NCBI GenBank assembly: GCA_020635655.1 | Contig: JACJZI010000013.1 | Span: 46,650-110,649, forward strand | Source of the DNA: Flavobacteriales bacterium | Lineage (GTDB): Bacteria > Bacteroidota > Bacteroidia > Flavobacteriales_F > PHOS-HE28 | Direction of reading: 5' to 3' | DNA: 64,000 bases | Part shown: positions 16,342 through 26,980 of the stretch, one piece after another | Layout: each line of letters begins with the position of its first letter | Position numbering within the stretch: the stretch's first letter is position 1 | Notes under the pieces: model-generated | Seen by the model: only the letters and a program-made list of their open reading frames with translations | The model's database searches: none | Told to the model about the DNA's origin: nothing | Position numbers and translations under genes: made by a program

Positions 16342-18833
16342 TGAAAGGCGCGAGGCTCTTGTTCTGGCGCCTCCTGCCCACCGTCCTGGGCCTGGTCGGA
16401 GCGGTCCCGCTCGATGCCCAGACCACCGTGGTGGAGGGCAAAGTGACCGATGCGAGGACCGGTGAGACCCTGCCCTTCGTGAACATCGCCTTCGTCAACA
16501 GCCGTGTCGGCACCATCAGTGACATCGACGGGAACTACCGCCTGGAGTCCTACTACGCGACCGACAGTGTCCGTGCTTCCTTCGTCGGGTATGAGCCGAC
16601 CACCGTGTGGGTGAAGAAGGACCGGGACCAGCATATCGATCTGATGCTCCAGCCCCGCAGCACGCAGCTGCAGGAGGTGGTGATCAAACCCCAGGAGCGC
16701 AACCCGGCCTTCGAGATCCTGGACCGTCTGGTCGCCAACAAACCGGCGAACAACCGCGAGAAGCTAACCTCCTATTCCTACGATGCCTACAACAAGGTGG
16801 AGTTCGACCTGAACAACGTGCCCGAGAAATGGACCACGGGCAAGCTCTTCCGGCCTTTCGCCTTCGTTTTCGATTACATCGACAGCACGGACGAAAAGCC
16901 CTACCTGCCCATCTTCATCACCGAGACCCTGTCGGACGTGTACTACCGCCAGGAACCGAAGACGACCCGTGAGTACATCCGCGCCACCAAGGTGAGTGGC
17001 ATCGAGAACGAGAGCATCAGCCAGCTCATGGGCGACATGTACCAGAACGTCAACATCTATGACAACATCCTGGTCATCTTCAACAAGAACTTCATCAGTC
17101 CGATCGCCGATGGCGGGCGATCCTACTACGATTATTATCTGACGGACAGTTCGTGGGTGGACAGGCACTGGTGCTACCGGATGGAGTTCAAGCCAAAACG
17201 GAAGCAGGAGCTGACCTTCGATGGGTACATGTTGATCGCGGACACGAGCTATGCCGTCAAGTACATCACCGCACAGATCGCCTTGGGGGCCAACGTCAAC
17301 TATGTGCACGGTTTCCGGGTGGAGCAGGAATACGACCAGGTCGAGGACGAGGTGTGGATGCTCAAGCGGGATGCCTTGGTGGTCGATCTGAGCCTGCTGA
17401 AGAGGAAGAAGTTCCAGGGCTTCTATGGCCGTCGCACCGCCACCTACGCGGATTTTGCGATCAACCAGGAGGCGCGGGAAGAGAAGTTCGCGGGGAACGA
17501 ACGCGTGATCATGGTGCCGGACAGCGGCAGTACCACTGACGCATATTGGCAGGCGCACCGGCCCGAAGCCCTCAGCAAGCAGGAGGCCGACATCTACAAG
17601 ATGGTCGACAGCGTGAAGACCGTGCCCCGGTTCCGCACGTTCGTCGACGTGGTGAACATGTTGATCACGGGCTACTACACCAAAGGCAACGTGGAGTTCG
17701 GGCCCTACTACACCTTCTATTCGAGCAATACCGTGGAGGGGCCACGGTTCAAGTTCGGCCTCCGAACAAGCAACAAGTTCAGCAGGCGTGTGGAGTTCGA
17801 GGGATACACCGCGTACGGCCTGCTCGATCGCGAGTTCAAGGGCATGGTGGGCGGACAGGGTTTCATCACCAAGGACCCGCGCCAGATCCTCGGGGTGTAC
17901 CTCAAGCACGACATCGAGCAGCTGGGCCAGAGCCAGAGCGCCTTCCGGTCCGACAACATCCTCTCGTCCACCTTCCGCAGCAATCCGGCGAACAAGCTGA
18001 CCTTGGTGAACGAGGTGCGGGCATCGTACGAAAGGGAATGGTTCAGCGGGTTCAACAACCTCCTGATGGCGCGCTACCGGGAGCTCTATCCGCGGGGCGA
18101 CCTGGAGTATCTGCATCCGGTGTTCGAAGGCAATGGGATCAACGTGCTGCGCAGCATTCCGCGGATCACCTCGTTCGAACTGTCGCTGAACACGCGGTTC
18201 GCCTATCAGGAGAAGTACGTGGCCGGTGAATTCCGTCGGGTGAGCCTGGGCACCCGGTTCCCCGCGTTCGAGGTGCATGTGGCATACGGGTTCCCGGGTC
18301 TTTTCGGGAGCCAGTACGAATACACCAAGCTGATCGGAAGGATCGAGCAGAAGGTCCCCCTGGGCATCCTCGGCACGTTCGACTACACCGTGGAGGCCGG
18401 TCGCATCTGGGGCACGCTGCCCTATCCCTTGTTGATCCTGCACACCGGCAATGAGACCTTCTACAACTACGACGACGCGTTCAACACGATGAACTTCTTC
18501 GAGTTCATCAGCGACCGTTACGCGCAGGTGATGGCCGAACAACACTTCGAGGGACTGCTCCTCAATCACATTCCCCTGATGCGGAGGCTGCGCTGGCGGG
18601 AGGTCGTGACCGCGAAGGCCGTCGTGGGCGACCTGGATCCCAAGCACGGTTCGGAGCTGCTGTTCCTGCCCGGCATGTACAGCCTGCGGAACGGACCATA
18701 CGTGGAAGTGGCGGCCGGTATCGAGAACATCCTGAACGTCATCCGCATCGATGGTGTTTGGCGGCTCACCTACCTCGACCATCCGGACATCACCCCCTTC
18801 GCCATACGTTTGAAGTTCCAGTTCGATTTCTGA
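16341..18833 (+). CDS. DUF5686/carboxypeptidase-regulatory-like outer-membrane protein
   Basis: The product has 830 residues. After a signal peptide ending near LDAQ there is a carboxypeptidase D regulatory-like Ig domain ([28 protein letters not shown]; about residues 28-110). A DUF5686 region with many aromatic beta-strands fills the rest, ending in RLKFQFDF, an aromatic C-terminus typical of outer-membrane barrels. Such proteins are common in Bacteroidota outer membranes and their function is unknown. The ATG at 16341 overlaps the tatC stop; a GTG one codon earlier is also possible. The stop in turn overlaps the lptB ATG (TGATG). Confidence 0.88.
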   Translation: MKGARLLFWRLLPTVLGLVGAVPLDAQTTVVEGKVTDARTGETLPFVNIAFVNSRVGTISDIDGNYRLESYYATDSVRASFVGYEPTTVWVKKDRDQHIDLMLQPRSTQLQEVVIKPQERNPAFEILDRLVANKPANNREKLTSYSYDAYNKVEFDLNNVPEKWTTGKLFRPFAFVFDYIDSTDEKPYLPIFITETLSDVYYRQEPKTTREYIRATKVSGIENESISQLMGDMYQNVNIYDNILVIFNKNFISPIADGGRSYYDYYLTDSSWVDRHWCYRMEFKPKRKQELTFDGYMLIADTSYAVKYITAQIALGANVNYVHGFRVEQEYDQVEDEVWMLKRDALVVDLSLLKRKKFQGFYGRRTATYADFAINQEAREEKFAGNERVIMVPDSGSTTDAYWQAHRPEALSKQEADIYKMVDSVKTVPRFRTFVDVVNMLITGYYTKGNVEFGPYYTFYSSNTVEGPRFKFGLRTSNKFSRRVEFEGYTAYGLLDREFKGMVGGQGFITKDPRQILGVYLKHDIEQLGQSQSAFRSDNILSSTFRSNPANKLTLVNEVRASYEREWFSGFNNLLMARYRELYPRGDLEYLHPVFEGNGINVLRSIPRITSFELSLNTRFAYQEKYVAGEFRRVSLGTRFPAFEVHVAYGFPGLFGSQYEYTKLIGRIEQKVPLGILGTFDYTVEAGRIWGTLPYPLLILHTGNETFYNYDDAFNTMNFFEFISDRYAQVMAEQHFEGLLLNHIPLMRRLRWREVVTAKAVVGDLDPKHGSELLFLPGMYSLRNGPYVEVAAGIENILNVIRIDGVWRLTYLDHPDITPFAIRLKFQFDF

Positions 18834-19561
18834 TGCTCACTGCCACGGACCTCGTCAAACGCTACAAACGCCGCACGGTGGTCGGGGGTGTGAGCGTGGA
18901 GGTCGCCCAGGGCGAGATCGTCGGGCTGCTCGGTCCGAACGGTGCCGGCAAGACCACCACCTTCTACATGATCGTGGGATTGATCAAGCCGAACGACGGC
19001 GCGATCCACCTCGACGACCGCAACATCACCGACCTGCCGATGTACAAGCGGGCCAAACTGGGCATCGGCTACCTGCCGCAGGAGGCCAGCGTGTTCCGCA
19101 AGCTTTCCGTGGAGGACAATATCCGCGCGATCCTGGAGATGACCGGTCTGACCAAGGCCGAGCGATCACAGAAGCTCGAGGAACTGCTGGACGAGTTCGG
19201 TCTGGGACATGTCCGGAAGAACATGGGCGATGTGCTGAGCGGTGGCGAGCGCCGCCGCACGGAGATCGCCAGGGCACTGGCCACGGAGCCCAAGTTCATT
19301 CTCCTGGACGAGCCCTTCGCCGGCGTGGACCCCATCGCCGTGGAGGACATCCAGACCATCGTGGCCAAGTTGAAGGAAAGGAACATCGGTGTGTTGATCA
19401 CCGACCACAACGTGCAGGAGACCCTCAGCATCACCGATCGGGCCTACCTGCTGTTCGAGGGCAGGATCCTGAAGCAGGGCACGGCCGAAGAATTGGCCAC
19501 GGACGAGACGGTCAGGAAGGTCTATCTTGGAAAGAACTTCGAGCTCAGGCGAAGGTCCTAG
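18833..19561 (+). CDS. lptB: LPS export ABC transporter ATPase LptB
   Basis: LptB is the cytoplasmic ATPase of the LptBFG complex that extracts lipopolysaccharide from the inner membrane. It has 242 residues, the usual length. Walker A is [17 protein letters not shown] (about residue 40). The Q-loop region [18 protein letters not shown] matches LptB closely. The signature motif is [15 protein letters not shown], Walker B is [16 protein letters not shown] and the H-loop is [10 protein letters not shown]. The start overlaps the upstream stop. LptF/G and LptA/C are not in the window. Confidence 0.95.
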   Translation: MLTATDLVKRYKRRTVVGGVSVEVAQGEIVGLLGPNGAGKTTTFYMIVGLIKPNDGAIHLDDRNITDLPMYKRAKLGIGYLPQEASVFRKLSVEDNIRAILEMTGLTKAERSQKLEELLDEFGLGHVRKNMGDVLSGGERRRTEIARALATEPKFILLDEPFAGVDPIAVEDIQTIVAKLKERNIGVLITDHNVQETLSITDRAYLLFEGRILKQGTAEELATDETVRKVYLGKNFELRRRS

Positions 19562-19591
19562 ACGAACGGGTTCCCCACCTGGTAACTGTTC

Positions 19592-19852
19592 CTATTTCGC
19601 CGCTTCCTCCACCGAGAAGCTGAACTTCTCCATGATCTGATTGGCAAGCAGCTTCCTGCACGCCTCCTCCACCTTCGATTCGGCGGTCTTCCTGTCCTTG
19701 GCCTCCACCTGCAGGGTGATGTGTTTGCCGATGCGTACCCCGCTGATCTCGGGAAGGCCCAGGTTGTCCATGGCACTGGTCACCGCCTTGCCCTGGGGGT
19801 CCAGCAGATTGTCGTGCGGCATTACGTCGATCGAGGCGCGGAAGGTCTTCAT
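19592..19852 (-). CDS. purS: Phosphoribosylformylglycinamidine synthase subunit PurS
   Basis: PurS is the small structural subunit of the three-part FGAM synthase (PurS-PurL-PurQ) of purine biosynthesis. The 86-residue protein has the family pattern: MKTFRASIDVMPHDNLLDPQGKAV, then IGKHITLQVEA and a C-terminal EACRKLLANQIMEKFSFSV. The longer frame adds nine codons that overlap pssA and is not preferred. The start overlaps the pssA stop by ATGA, so it is translated from the pssA transcript. An unlinked purL/purQ or a large fused purL would be needed; neither is in the window. If only a large PurL exists in the genome, its role would be unclear. Confidence 0.9.
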   Translation of the reverse strand: MKTFRASIDVMPHDNLLDPQGKAVTSAMDNLGLPEISGVRIGKHITLQVEAKDRKTAESKVEEACRKLLANQIMEKFSFSVEEAAK

Positions 19853-20604
19853 GCGGTCTTGTGGAAGAGCTTCCCCCAAAGCGGGGAAAGGATGTACAAA
19901 AGTAGGATCAACGGTGCGGCCAGCGCGCCATTGAACAGTACAAGCAGCAAGCCGAGGCCCAGGAGAGTGTACATCACTTCATTGCCCTGCCACCGGAAGT
20001 GCTTGAACTTCAGGGATGGGTATGCAACGGAGGAGAGCATGAGGACGCCCAGGACCAGGGCCGTGGCCAGCAGCGCCGCACTGGAGCCCATCCAACGTGC
20101 GCCCCATCGAAGAAGGACGGATGTGTCCGCCCTGGCGGTGTAGTTCTCCATGGGTGAGAAGAGCAGGACGCTGAATGTCCAGAAGAGGGCGTTGGCTGGT
20201 GTCGGCAATCCCAGGAACCCCTGCGCCTGGCGTGTGTCGATGTTGAATCGCGCCAAGCGCCATGCGGAGGCGATGGCCAGGACCAGCGCGGCGGCGAGCA
20301 TCGCCCATCCCGTGGCTTTCTCCGGGAGCAGGGTCTCCCAGGAGGGTCTTCCGAGGACGATGAGCATCCCCGGCGCCACCCCGAAAGTCACCATGTCCGC
20401 CAGGCTGTCCAGCTGTTTTCCCAGATCGCTGCCCCCCCCGAGCGCCCGGGCGGCCAGGCCGTCCAGGACGTCGAAACCCGCCCCTGCGAAGACCAGCCAA
20501 CACGCGATCGTCAACTGTCCTTGGGAAGCCAGCAGGATGGAGGCCACCCCGCAGCTTAGGTTCGCGGTGGTGAGCAGGTCCGGTATGCGGGGAAAGCGTG
20601 CCAT
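19849..20604 (-). CDS. pssA: CDP-diacylglycerol-serine O-phosphatidyltransferase
   Basis: This inner-membrane enzyme makes phosphatidylserine from CDP-diacylglycerol and serine, the precursor of phosphatidylethanolamine. The 251-residue protein has the CDP-alcohol phosphotransferase signature as DVLDGLAARALGGGSDLGKQLDSLADMVTFGVAPG (about residues 48-82) with the Asp metal ligands. Several membrane spans follow. The start MARFPRIPDLLTTANLSCG fits the family (IPNxLTxxNLxCG); an ATG four codons upstream is the alternative. It overlaps purS by ATGA and is divergent from porV. Confidence 0.94.
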   Translation of the reverse strand: MARFPRIPDLLTTANLSCGVASILLASQGQLTIACWLVFAGAGFDVLDGLAARALGGGSDLGKQLDSLADMVTFGVAPGMLIVLGRPSWETLLPEKATGWAMLAAALVLAIASAWRLARFNIDTRQAQGFLGLPTPANALFWTFSVLLFSPMENYTARADTSVLLRWGARWMGSSAALLATALVLGVLMLSSVAYPSLKFKHFRWQGNEVMYTLLGLGLLLVLFNGALAAPLILLLYILSPLWGKLFHKTA

Positions 20605-20636
20605 GGAGCGGTGCATCGCGTGTCCGCTGGATGGGC

Positions 20637-20644
20637 CGAAGTTG
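20637..20644 (-). promoter_or_regulatory. Possible -7 box for pssA-purS
   Basis: The minus strand reads CAACTTCG, a one-mismatch TAnnTTyG box. It is three bases from the opposite-facing porV box. Confidence 0.3.
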
Positions 20645-20647
20645 CGC

Positions 20648-20655
20648 TAATTTCG
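20648..20655 (+). promoter_or_regulatory. -7 promoter box for porV
   Basis: TAATTTCG matches TAnnTT(T/C)G and lies 45 bases before the ATG at 20701. Confidence 0.5.
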
Positions 20656-20700
20656 GGGCAATATCGGAGGCCACCTTCAGTTAGTAGCTGCGTCAATACC

Positions 20701-21831
20701 ATGCTGATGCGAACCGTGCGGAACTTCTTCGGACGCAGTCCCTTCCTGCGCGCGCCATGGCGCGCGCTATTCTCCCTGTTCGTGCTCCTGCCGTTCCATG
20801 TGCATGCACAGGACGCTCCGAAGTACAGCAACGAATTCCTGGCCATCGGCGTGGGCGCGCGTGCGCTGGGCATGGGCTATGCCTACACCTCGGCCTGCAG
20901 TGACGTGACCGCGGGCTACTGGAACCCGGCCGGACTGTTGGGCGTGCGTGGTGACCTGCAGATCGGTGCCATGCACAGCGAGTATTTCGCCGGTATCGCC
21001 AAGTACGACTACATCGGAGCTGCGAAGAAGATCGATTCGGTGAGCACCATCGGGATCACCTACCTCCGTTTCGGGGTGGACAATATCCCCAATACCACGG
21101 ACCTGATCGACAACAACGGCAATGTGGATTACGACCGCATCACGAGTTTTTCCGCCACGGACAATGCGGTGCTGATCACCTATGCCCGCAAGCTGGGCAT
21201 TCCCGGATTGCGCGTCGGTGGGAACGTCAAAGTGATCTACCGGCATGTGGGCGACTTTGCCAAAGCTTGGGGTTTCGGCCTGGACGGCGGTCTCCAGTAC
21301 GACAAGGACCGCTGGCGTTTCGCAGCCGTGGCGCGGGACATCACCACTACGTTCACGGCGTGGAGCTATTCACTGGACCAGACGACCATCGAGACCTTCG
21401 CGGCCACGGGCAACGAACTGCCGGAGAACAGCACCGAGCTGACCCTCCCCCGGCTGGCCCTTGGTGTGGCGCGCGAATTCCGCTTCGGCAGCAAGGTGAC
21501 GCTGCTCGGTGAGCTGGACCTGGAGAACACCTTCGATGGCAAGCGCAACACGCTCCTGGCCACAAGCACCTGGAGTGCGGACCCGCGCATCGGCCTGGAG
21601 GTGGGTTATGCCGGTGTGGTGTTCGTCCGTGCAGGAATGAACAACATGCAGTACGTGAAGGACATCGACAACAAGGAGCGGCTCAATGTCCAGCCCAACA
21701 TCGGGGTGGGCCTCCGGATCAAGAGCGTGATGATCGATTACGCGTTGACCGACATCGGTGATGCCTCCGTCGCGCTCTACTCGAACGTCTTCTCGCTGCG
21801 GTTCGACATCTTCAAGAAGGGACCCTCATGA
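20701..21831 (+). CDS. porV: PorV/PorQ-family outer-membrane protein of type IX secretion
   Basis: PorV is the outer-membrane barrel that collects type IX substrates from the translocon and hands them to the PorU sortase. The 376-residue protein has a signal peptide ending at HVHAQ. Next comes the family N-terminus SNEFLAIGVGARALGMGYAYTSACSDVTAGYWNPAGLL, a segment shared by PorV/PorQ-type FadL-like barrels. The rest is alternating beta-strands (GLDGGLQYDKDRWRFAAVARDI) ending in SLRFDIFKKGPS. A second ATG at 20707 is possible. It overlaps the downstream C25 gene (ATGA), which supports PorV rather than PorQ, although other PorV-like proteins exist. Confidence 0.85.
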   Translation: MLMRTVRNFFGRSPFLRAPWRALFSLFVLLPFHVHAQDAPKYSNEFLAIGVGARALGMGYAYTSACSDVTAGYWNPAGLLGVRGDLQIGAMHSEYFAGIAKYDYIGAAKKIDSVSTIGITYLRFGVDNIPNTTDLIDNNGNVDYDRITSFSATDNAVLITYARKLGIPGLRVGGNVKVIYRHVGDFAKAWGFGLDGGLQYDKDRWRFAAVARDITTTFTAWSYSLDQTTIETFAATGNELPENSTELTLPRLALGVAREFRFGSKVTLLGELDLENTFDGKRNTLLATSTWSADPRIGLEVGYAGVVFVRAGMNNMQYVKDIDNKERLNVQPNIGVGLRIKSVMIDYALTDIGDASVALYSNVFSLRFDIFKKGPS

Positions 21832-24800
21832 GACGCTGGTATTGCGCGGTCATGACCTACCTCGCGGCGGTCGGGGCGTTCGCCCAGCCCTACGGCAACG
21901 AGTGGATCGATCATGGTCGGCAGTACTGGCGGTTCCAGATCGCTGCGAGCGGCATCTACCGCATCGACAGCACGGCATTGGCGGACGCGGGATTTCCGGT
22001 CGCTTCCGTGGACCCCCGCGACCTCCAGCTGTTCAGCAGGGAACAACAGGTACCCATCTACGTGGCGGGTGAGGCGGACGGCGTGTTCAATGGACAGGAT
22101 TTCATCGAGTTCCGCGCCGACAAGAACGACGGCCAATTCGATGTGCCGTTGTATGACCTGCCCGAACACCAGAACAACCCCAACTACAGCCTCTATAACG
22201 ATACGGTCCGCTACTATCTGACCTGGGACGTCACGCCGGAGAAGTTGCGGATCGTGGATTATTCGAACACCGATTTCGGGTCCTATACCGATCGTGAGTG
22301 GTTCTGGTATACGGCGCGATGGGACATGGCCGACCGCTACCAACCGGGTGATCGGACCGTGGAAGGCGCCACCAGTGCCCAGATGGTGGAGGCGGAGGGG
22401 TTCTTCCGCTCCGAGATGACGAGCGCCGGCAACGATGCCACGCAGAACATCTCCATGCTCACCCAAAGACCCTATACGGGCCCCAATGCCGGGGATGCCG
22501 AGGTGCGCATCGCCTTCGCTGGCACGAACAATCCCGGTGGAAGTTCCTGCCCCGATCACCATACCCGCATCCTGTACGGCCCCACCGACCTGACCGCGAT
22601 CGACACCATCTACCGGGGATACAAGCTTTTCCGGACGGACTTCACAATGGACCACACCTGGATCGGTCCGAGCTACACGACCTTCAAGTTCCGCTCGGTG
22701 CATGACCTTGATGCCTGCTATGGTGGCAATGGCTACCTCGACCGACAGGCCTCGGCCTTCTGTCAGGTGCGCTATCCCCATATCTTCCACATGAACGCGG
22801 AGCCGGTGGTGAAGATGGAATTGCCGGACCTGCCCGGTGATCCGCCCTCCACCATGACCTTCATCGGGATCCCCGGGACCCCCATACTGTACGCATACGG
22901 CGACACGGTGCGGCGGATCCTTCCCACCCAGGTGGGCGCGCAATGGAAGGCCATCGCGCCGGCCGATCCCAATGCGGACCTCACCCGTCTGTTCATGTGC
23001 ACCGTGCAGCATGTGGATACCGTCCGGGACCTGGTGCCGGTGAACAGCACCGGCTATTTCACCGACCTCGGTCAGGTCCAGGCGGATTCGGCCATGATCA
23101 TCATCACGAACGGCTCCCTGATGAACGCGGCGCTCCAATATGCCGCATACAAGGAGAACGGCTCGACCCATCCGCATGAGACCGTTGTGGTCGATGTGGA
23201 TGAGCTCTATGACCAGTTCGGTGGAGGCATACCGAAACATCCGCTCGCGATCCGTCAATTCCTCAAAATGGCGTATGACCAATGGCCGACGCATCCCTCT
23301 GCCTTGTTCTTGGTCGGCAAGTCCGTGATCGCACCGCAGGTGGGTGCCATCGCGGGATACCGCAACGATCCGGTGGCCTATGCCCAATGCCTGGTCCCCA
23401 CGTACGGGTATCCACCAAGCGACAACTGCTTCACCCTCGGGATCTCCGGCGATCCCCGTCTCATTGCGATCCCGGTGGGACGCCTCGCGGCCAAGAACGA
23501 TCAGGAGGTCCTCGACTACCTGGACAAGGTGCAGACCTTTGAGAGCCAGCCTCCCGCGGAATGGATGAAGCACATCCTCCATTTCCGAGGTGGGGGCGAT
23601 GCATCGGAGTGGGCGCTGTTCGGGAGCTACCTGAACGCGTACAAGGCGGTCGCGGAGGATACCAGCTTCGCTGGTCATGTAACGACTTTCGTAAAGACGG
23701 ACGGCAACCTGATCGACCAGGCGAGTGCGGACAGCGTCAACACGTTCATCCAGGAGGGGGTCTCCCTGATGACCTTCTTCGCCCATGCCAGTGGTGGTGG
23801 GTTCGACATCACGATCGACAATCCCTACAACTACGAGTGGAACGGCCACTATCCAGTGGTCATCGGCAACAGCTGCTACGCAGGCAACATCCACCTGGAG
23901 GGTGCGGAGAGCGCCAGCGAACGGTTCGTACTGCTCCACCAGAAAGGGGCGATCGCGTTCCTGGCATCGGTCGACATCGGACTGACGAACACGCTGTTCC
24001 CCTTCACACAGGATTGGTACAGGAGCTTCAGCCAGGTGAACTATGGCGGCACCATCGGGCAGCACATCCAATACGCGGCCTTCCAGCAATTGGCCTTGAG
24101 CTACAACGTGTTGACATTGAACAACGTGCAGACGTTCACGCTGCAGGGGGATCCCACGCTCGTATTGAATTCATGGCCGAAGCCGGATTATCGGATCACC
24201 CTGCCCGACATCTCCTATTCACCCGCTCCGGTCACGGCCGACGTCGACACATTCCAGGTGCATGCGGTGGTGACCAACCTGGGCAAAGGGGTGGACAGGA
24301 ACGTGAACGCGGCGCTGGAACGCACATTGGTCGAGGAGTCGCAGACCCTGCAACCGCAGTTCGAGGAATTCGATGGCGGTGTGTTCCGCGACACGGTCAC
24401 CTTTCATGTGCCCGTGCTCGACACCGATGGTGGGCTTGGACTGAACGACCTGGAGGTCCGCGTGGATCTGGACCCGGATCAGGTGCCCGAGCTGGACGAC
24501 ACGGGCAACAACGTGGTGAACACCTCGTTGCTGATCACTTCCGGCGAGATCTTCCCGGTGTATCCCTATGAATACGCCATCACCCCGGAGAGCGCGCCCT
24601 TGTTGGAAGCGAGCACGGGGGATCCCTTCGCCCCGGTGCGTACCTACCGCTTCCAGATCGATACCACGGACCACTTCAACAGCCCGATCATGGAAAGCAC
24701 GACCATCACCGCGCCCGGCGGGGTGGTCACCTGGCAGCCCCAGCAGATCTTCGCCCTCAATGCACAGACCGACAGCACTGTCTTCTTCTGGCGATGCAGC

Positions 24801-26930
24801 CCCGACAGCACGGCGGACAATGGGTTCGATTGGCGTGGATCGTCGTTCCAGTACCTCACCGACCGGGAGGGCTGGGGCCAGGCACACTTCTTCCAGTACC
24901 GCAAGGACGCGTTCAGCCAGATCACCTATAACGAACCGGCACGTCGGTTCGATTTCGACGCCGGTCTGCACCAGGTCCGTTGCGACCTGGTCGGCAGCGA
25001 TGGCCTGGAGAACAACTGGTTCCTGGACCTGAACTGGATGGAAGGCCAGGGCTGTGGTTCACCGACCGCCATGCACGTCGCGGTGATCGAGCCCGCCACG
25101 CTCCAGGCCTGGGGGAGCTACTACAACGGACAGAACCCGGACCATCAGTTCGGCAACGTCAACAACGACGGGGCCTGCCGGTCGCGGGTCGAACGGTATT
25201 TCATATTCAGGACCGGGTGGCCGGCCCAGATGAACGCCCTTCAGAACATGCTGGCCAATGAGATCCCGGACGGTCATTACGTGCTTCTCTGGACCTATCT
25301 CTATTTGAACAAGGATTCGGTGAACATGGACCCGGCCGTGTATCCGGACCTCTACGCGACCTTCAATGCATTGGGTGCGACAGGCATCGCCACGGCCCCG
25401 GACAAGGTCCCCTACATCTTCTTCGCCAAGAAGGGCGATCTCGGTTCGGTCCAGCAGGTCATCGGGGATTCGATCGATGCGCACATCGAGTTGAGCGCAT
25501 GGATCCAGGCCACGGGCCATTCCGGTGCGATCAACTCCGTGCTGGCGGGACCGACGCACGAATGGAAGGCGTTCTACTGGGACGAGAAGCCCAATGACCC
25601 GCAGGACAGCGTCCGTATCCAGGTCTTCGGACTCCCCGGACCCAGTGGTCCTGAACAATTGCTCTACGACCTGGACGGTCCATTGGATTCAGTACCCGAA
25701 CCCGACTTCGGTGCCATCGCCGATGCCCAGCTCTATCCGTACCTGAGATTGAAGGCCGTGCTCAGGAATGATTCCGTGGTCGATCCGGTGCCTTCGCAGA
25801 TGAAGCGCTGGCAGCTCATCCATTCCCCCGTGCCCGAATGCGCCATCGATCCTCCATCGGGCTACCTGCCCATCCCGACCGGATTGTACGAAGGCCAGGA
25901 CGCGCGCGTGGCCGTGGCGGTGCGGAACATCAGTCCGTACGATATGGACAGCCTACTGATCGACGCATGGGTCGTGGACCGTACGGGGCAATGGCACACC
26001 GTGCGCCATCACTATAATGCGCCGCTGCCTGCCGGTGGTGTGGTGATGGATACGATCCCGATCCCGACGACCGACCTTGGCGGGGCCAATACGATCATCA
26101 TCGAGGCGAACCCTGTGGATAGTACCACCGGTCGCTATGACCAGTACGAACAATACCATTTCAACAACATCGCCACGCTCAGGTTCGACATCAATGAGGA
26201 CCATGAGAACCCCCTGTTGGACGTGACCTTCGATGGCGTTCATATCCTGAACGGTGACATCGTGTCCGCGAAACCGGAGATCCTCGTGACCCTCGACGAC
26301 GAGAACACCACTCTATTGCTCGATAGTGAATCGGACACGACCTATTTCAAGGTCTTCCTGGCCGACCCGCAGGGCCAGCGCCGATTGTATTTCCGCGAGG
26401 GTGGGGAGGAGATCATGCACTTTGTCCCCGCGAGCGGTCCGGATAATATCTCCCACATCGAGTACCACCCGGTCTTCCCATTGGACGGCACCTACACACT
26501 GACCGTGCAGGCCAGGGACATCAGCAACAACGCCAGTGGCGACAACGACCTGAAGATCGATTTCGAAGTGATCAATGCGGCCACCATCACCGAGGTCCTT
26601 AACTATCCGAACCCGTTCACGACCAGCACGCGCTTCGTGTTCACGGTCACTGGTTCGGAGGTGCCCAGCTACATGAAGGTGCAGATCATGACCATCAGTG
26701 GACGCGTGGTGCGTGAGATCACCAATGCGGAGCTCGGACCGATGCATGTGGGTCGCAACATCACCGAATATGCATGGGATGGCAGGGACGAGTTCGGCGA
26801 CAAACTGGCTCGCGGGGTCTATCTCTATCGCGTGATCGCCAAACTGAACGGCGATGACATGGAGCTCCGCTCGACCGGGGCATCGGGCTACTTCAAGCAG
26901 GGCTTCGGCAAGATGTACCTGTTGCGCTGA
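21828..26930 (+). CDS. PorU-like C25 (gingipain-family) type IX secretion sortase, long form
   Basis: The product has 1700 residues with a signal peptide ending near GAFAQ. Residues about 420-800 form a peptidase C25 domain. The catalytic His is in MTFFAHASGGG (His653) and the catalytic Cys in GNSCYAGN (Cys683). The C-terminal 110 residues are a FlgD-like/CTD fold with NYPNPFTTSTRF and FGDKLARGVYLYRV. PorU cleaves the sorting domain of type IX cargo and links it to A-LPS. Classical PorU is about 1100-1200 residues; the extra central region (about 810-1580) holds Ig/CARDB-like repeats. It matches the long PorU-like proteins sometimes called PorU2. Overlap with porV (ATGA) supports a functional pair. 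It could instead be a secreted C25 protease carrying its own sorting domain. Confidence 0.8.
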   Translation: MRRWYCAVMTYLAAVGAFAQPYGNEWIDHGRQYWRFQIAASGIYRIDSTALADAGFPVASVDPRDLQLFSREQQVPIYVAGEADGVFNGQDFIEFRADKNDGQFDVPLYDLPEHQNNPNYSLYNDTVRYYLTWDVTPEKLRIVDYSNTDFGSYTDREWFWYTARWDMADRYQPGDRTVEGATSAQMVEAEGFFRSEMTSAGNDATQNISMLTQRPYTGPNAGDAEVRIAFAGTNNPGGSSCPDHHTRILYGPTDLTAIDTIYRGYKLFRTDFTMDHTWIGPSYTTFKFRSVHDLDACYGGNGYLDRQASAFCQVRYPHIFHMNAEPVVKMELPDLPGDPPSTMTFIGIPGTPILYAYGDTVRRILPTQVGAQWKAIAPADPNADLTRLFMCTVQHVDTVRDLVPVNSTGYFTDLGQVQADSAMIIITNGSLMNAALQYAAYKENGSTHPHETVVVDVDELYDQFGGGIPKHPLAIRQFLKMAYDQWPTHPSALFLVGKSVIAPQVGAIAGYRNDPVAYAQCLVPTYGYPPSDNCFTLGISGDPRLIAIPVGRLAAKNDQEVLDYLDKVQTFESQPPAEWMKHILHFRGGGDASEWALFGSYLNAYKAVAEDTSFAGHVTTFVKTDGNLIDQASADSVNTFIQEGVSLMTFFAHASGGGFDITIDNPYNYEWNGHYPVVIGNSCYAGNIHLEGAESASERFVLLHQKGAIAFLASVDIGLTNTLFPFTQDWYRSFSQVNYGGTIGQHIQYAAFQQLALSYNVLTLNNVQTFTLQGDPTLVLNSWPKPDYRITLPDISYSPAPVTADVDTFQVHAVVTNLGKGVDRNVNAALERTLVEESQTLQPQFEEFDGGVFRDTVTFHVPVLDTDGGLGLNDLEVRVDLDPDQVPELDDTGNNVVNTSLLITSGEIFPVYPYEYAITPESAPLLEASTGDPFAPVRTYRFQIDTTDHFNSPIMESTTITAPGGVVTWQPQQIFALNAQTDSTVFFWRCSPDSTADNGFDWRGSSFQYLTDREGWGQAHFFQYRKDAFSQITYNEPARRFDFDAGLHQVRCDLVGSDGLENNWFLDLNWMEGQGCGSPTAMHVAVIEPATLQAWGSYYNGQNPDHQFGNVNNDGACRSRVERYFIFRTGWPAQMNALQNMLANEIPDGHYVLLWTYLYLNKDSVNMDPAVYPDLYATFNALGATGIATAPDKVPYIFFAKKGDLGSVQQVIGDSIDAHIELSAWIQATGHSGAINSVLAGPTHEWKAFYWDEKPNDPQDSVRIQVFGLPGPSGPEQLLYDLDGPLDSVPEPDFGAIADAQLYPYLRLKAVLRNDSVVDPVPSQMKRWQLIHSPVPECAIDPPSGYLPIPTGLYEGQDARVAVAVRNISPYDMDSLLIDAWVVDRTGQWHTVRHHYNAPLPAGGVVMDTIPIPTTDLGGANTIIIEANPVDSTTGRYDQYEQYHFNNIATLRFDINEDHENPLLDVTFDGVHILNGDIVSAKPEILVTLDDENTTLLLDSESDTTYFKVFLADPQGQRRLYFREGGEEIMHFVPASGPDNISHIEYHPVFPLDGTYTLTVQARDISNNASGDNDLKIDFEVINAATITEVLNYPNPFTTSTRFVFTVTGSEVPSYMKVQIMTISGRVVREITNAELGPMHVGRNITEYAWDGRDEFGDKLARGVYLYRVIAKLNGDDMELRSTGASGYFKQGFGKMYLLR

Positions 26931-26955
26931 CACGAACTGCTTCCAGGGTGCCCGC

Positions 26956-26963
26956 TACCTTCG
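26956..26963 (+). promoter_or_regulatory. -7 promoter box for lnt
   Basis: TACCTTCG matches TAnnTT(T/C)G, eight bases before a GTG (26972) and 17 before the ATG at 26981. Confidence 0.5.
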
Positions 26964-26980
26964 GCGCCGCCGTGCGTGAC

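Noticed and set aside
16764..18782. Minus-strand open frame of 672 codons opposite the DUF5686 gene
   Set aside because: Antisense shadow; the plus frame has signal peptide, domains and coupled neighbours.
21777..24089. Minus-strand open frame of 770 codons inside the PorU-like gene
   Set aside because: It is antisense to the C25 protein, with no start context, signal or domain.
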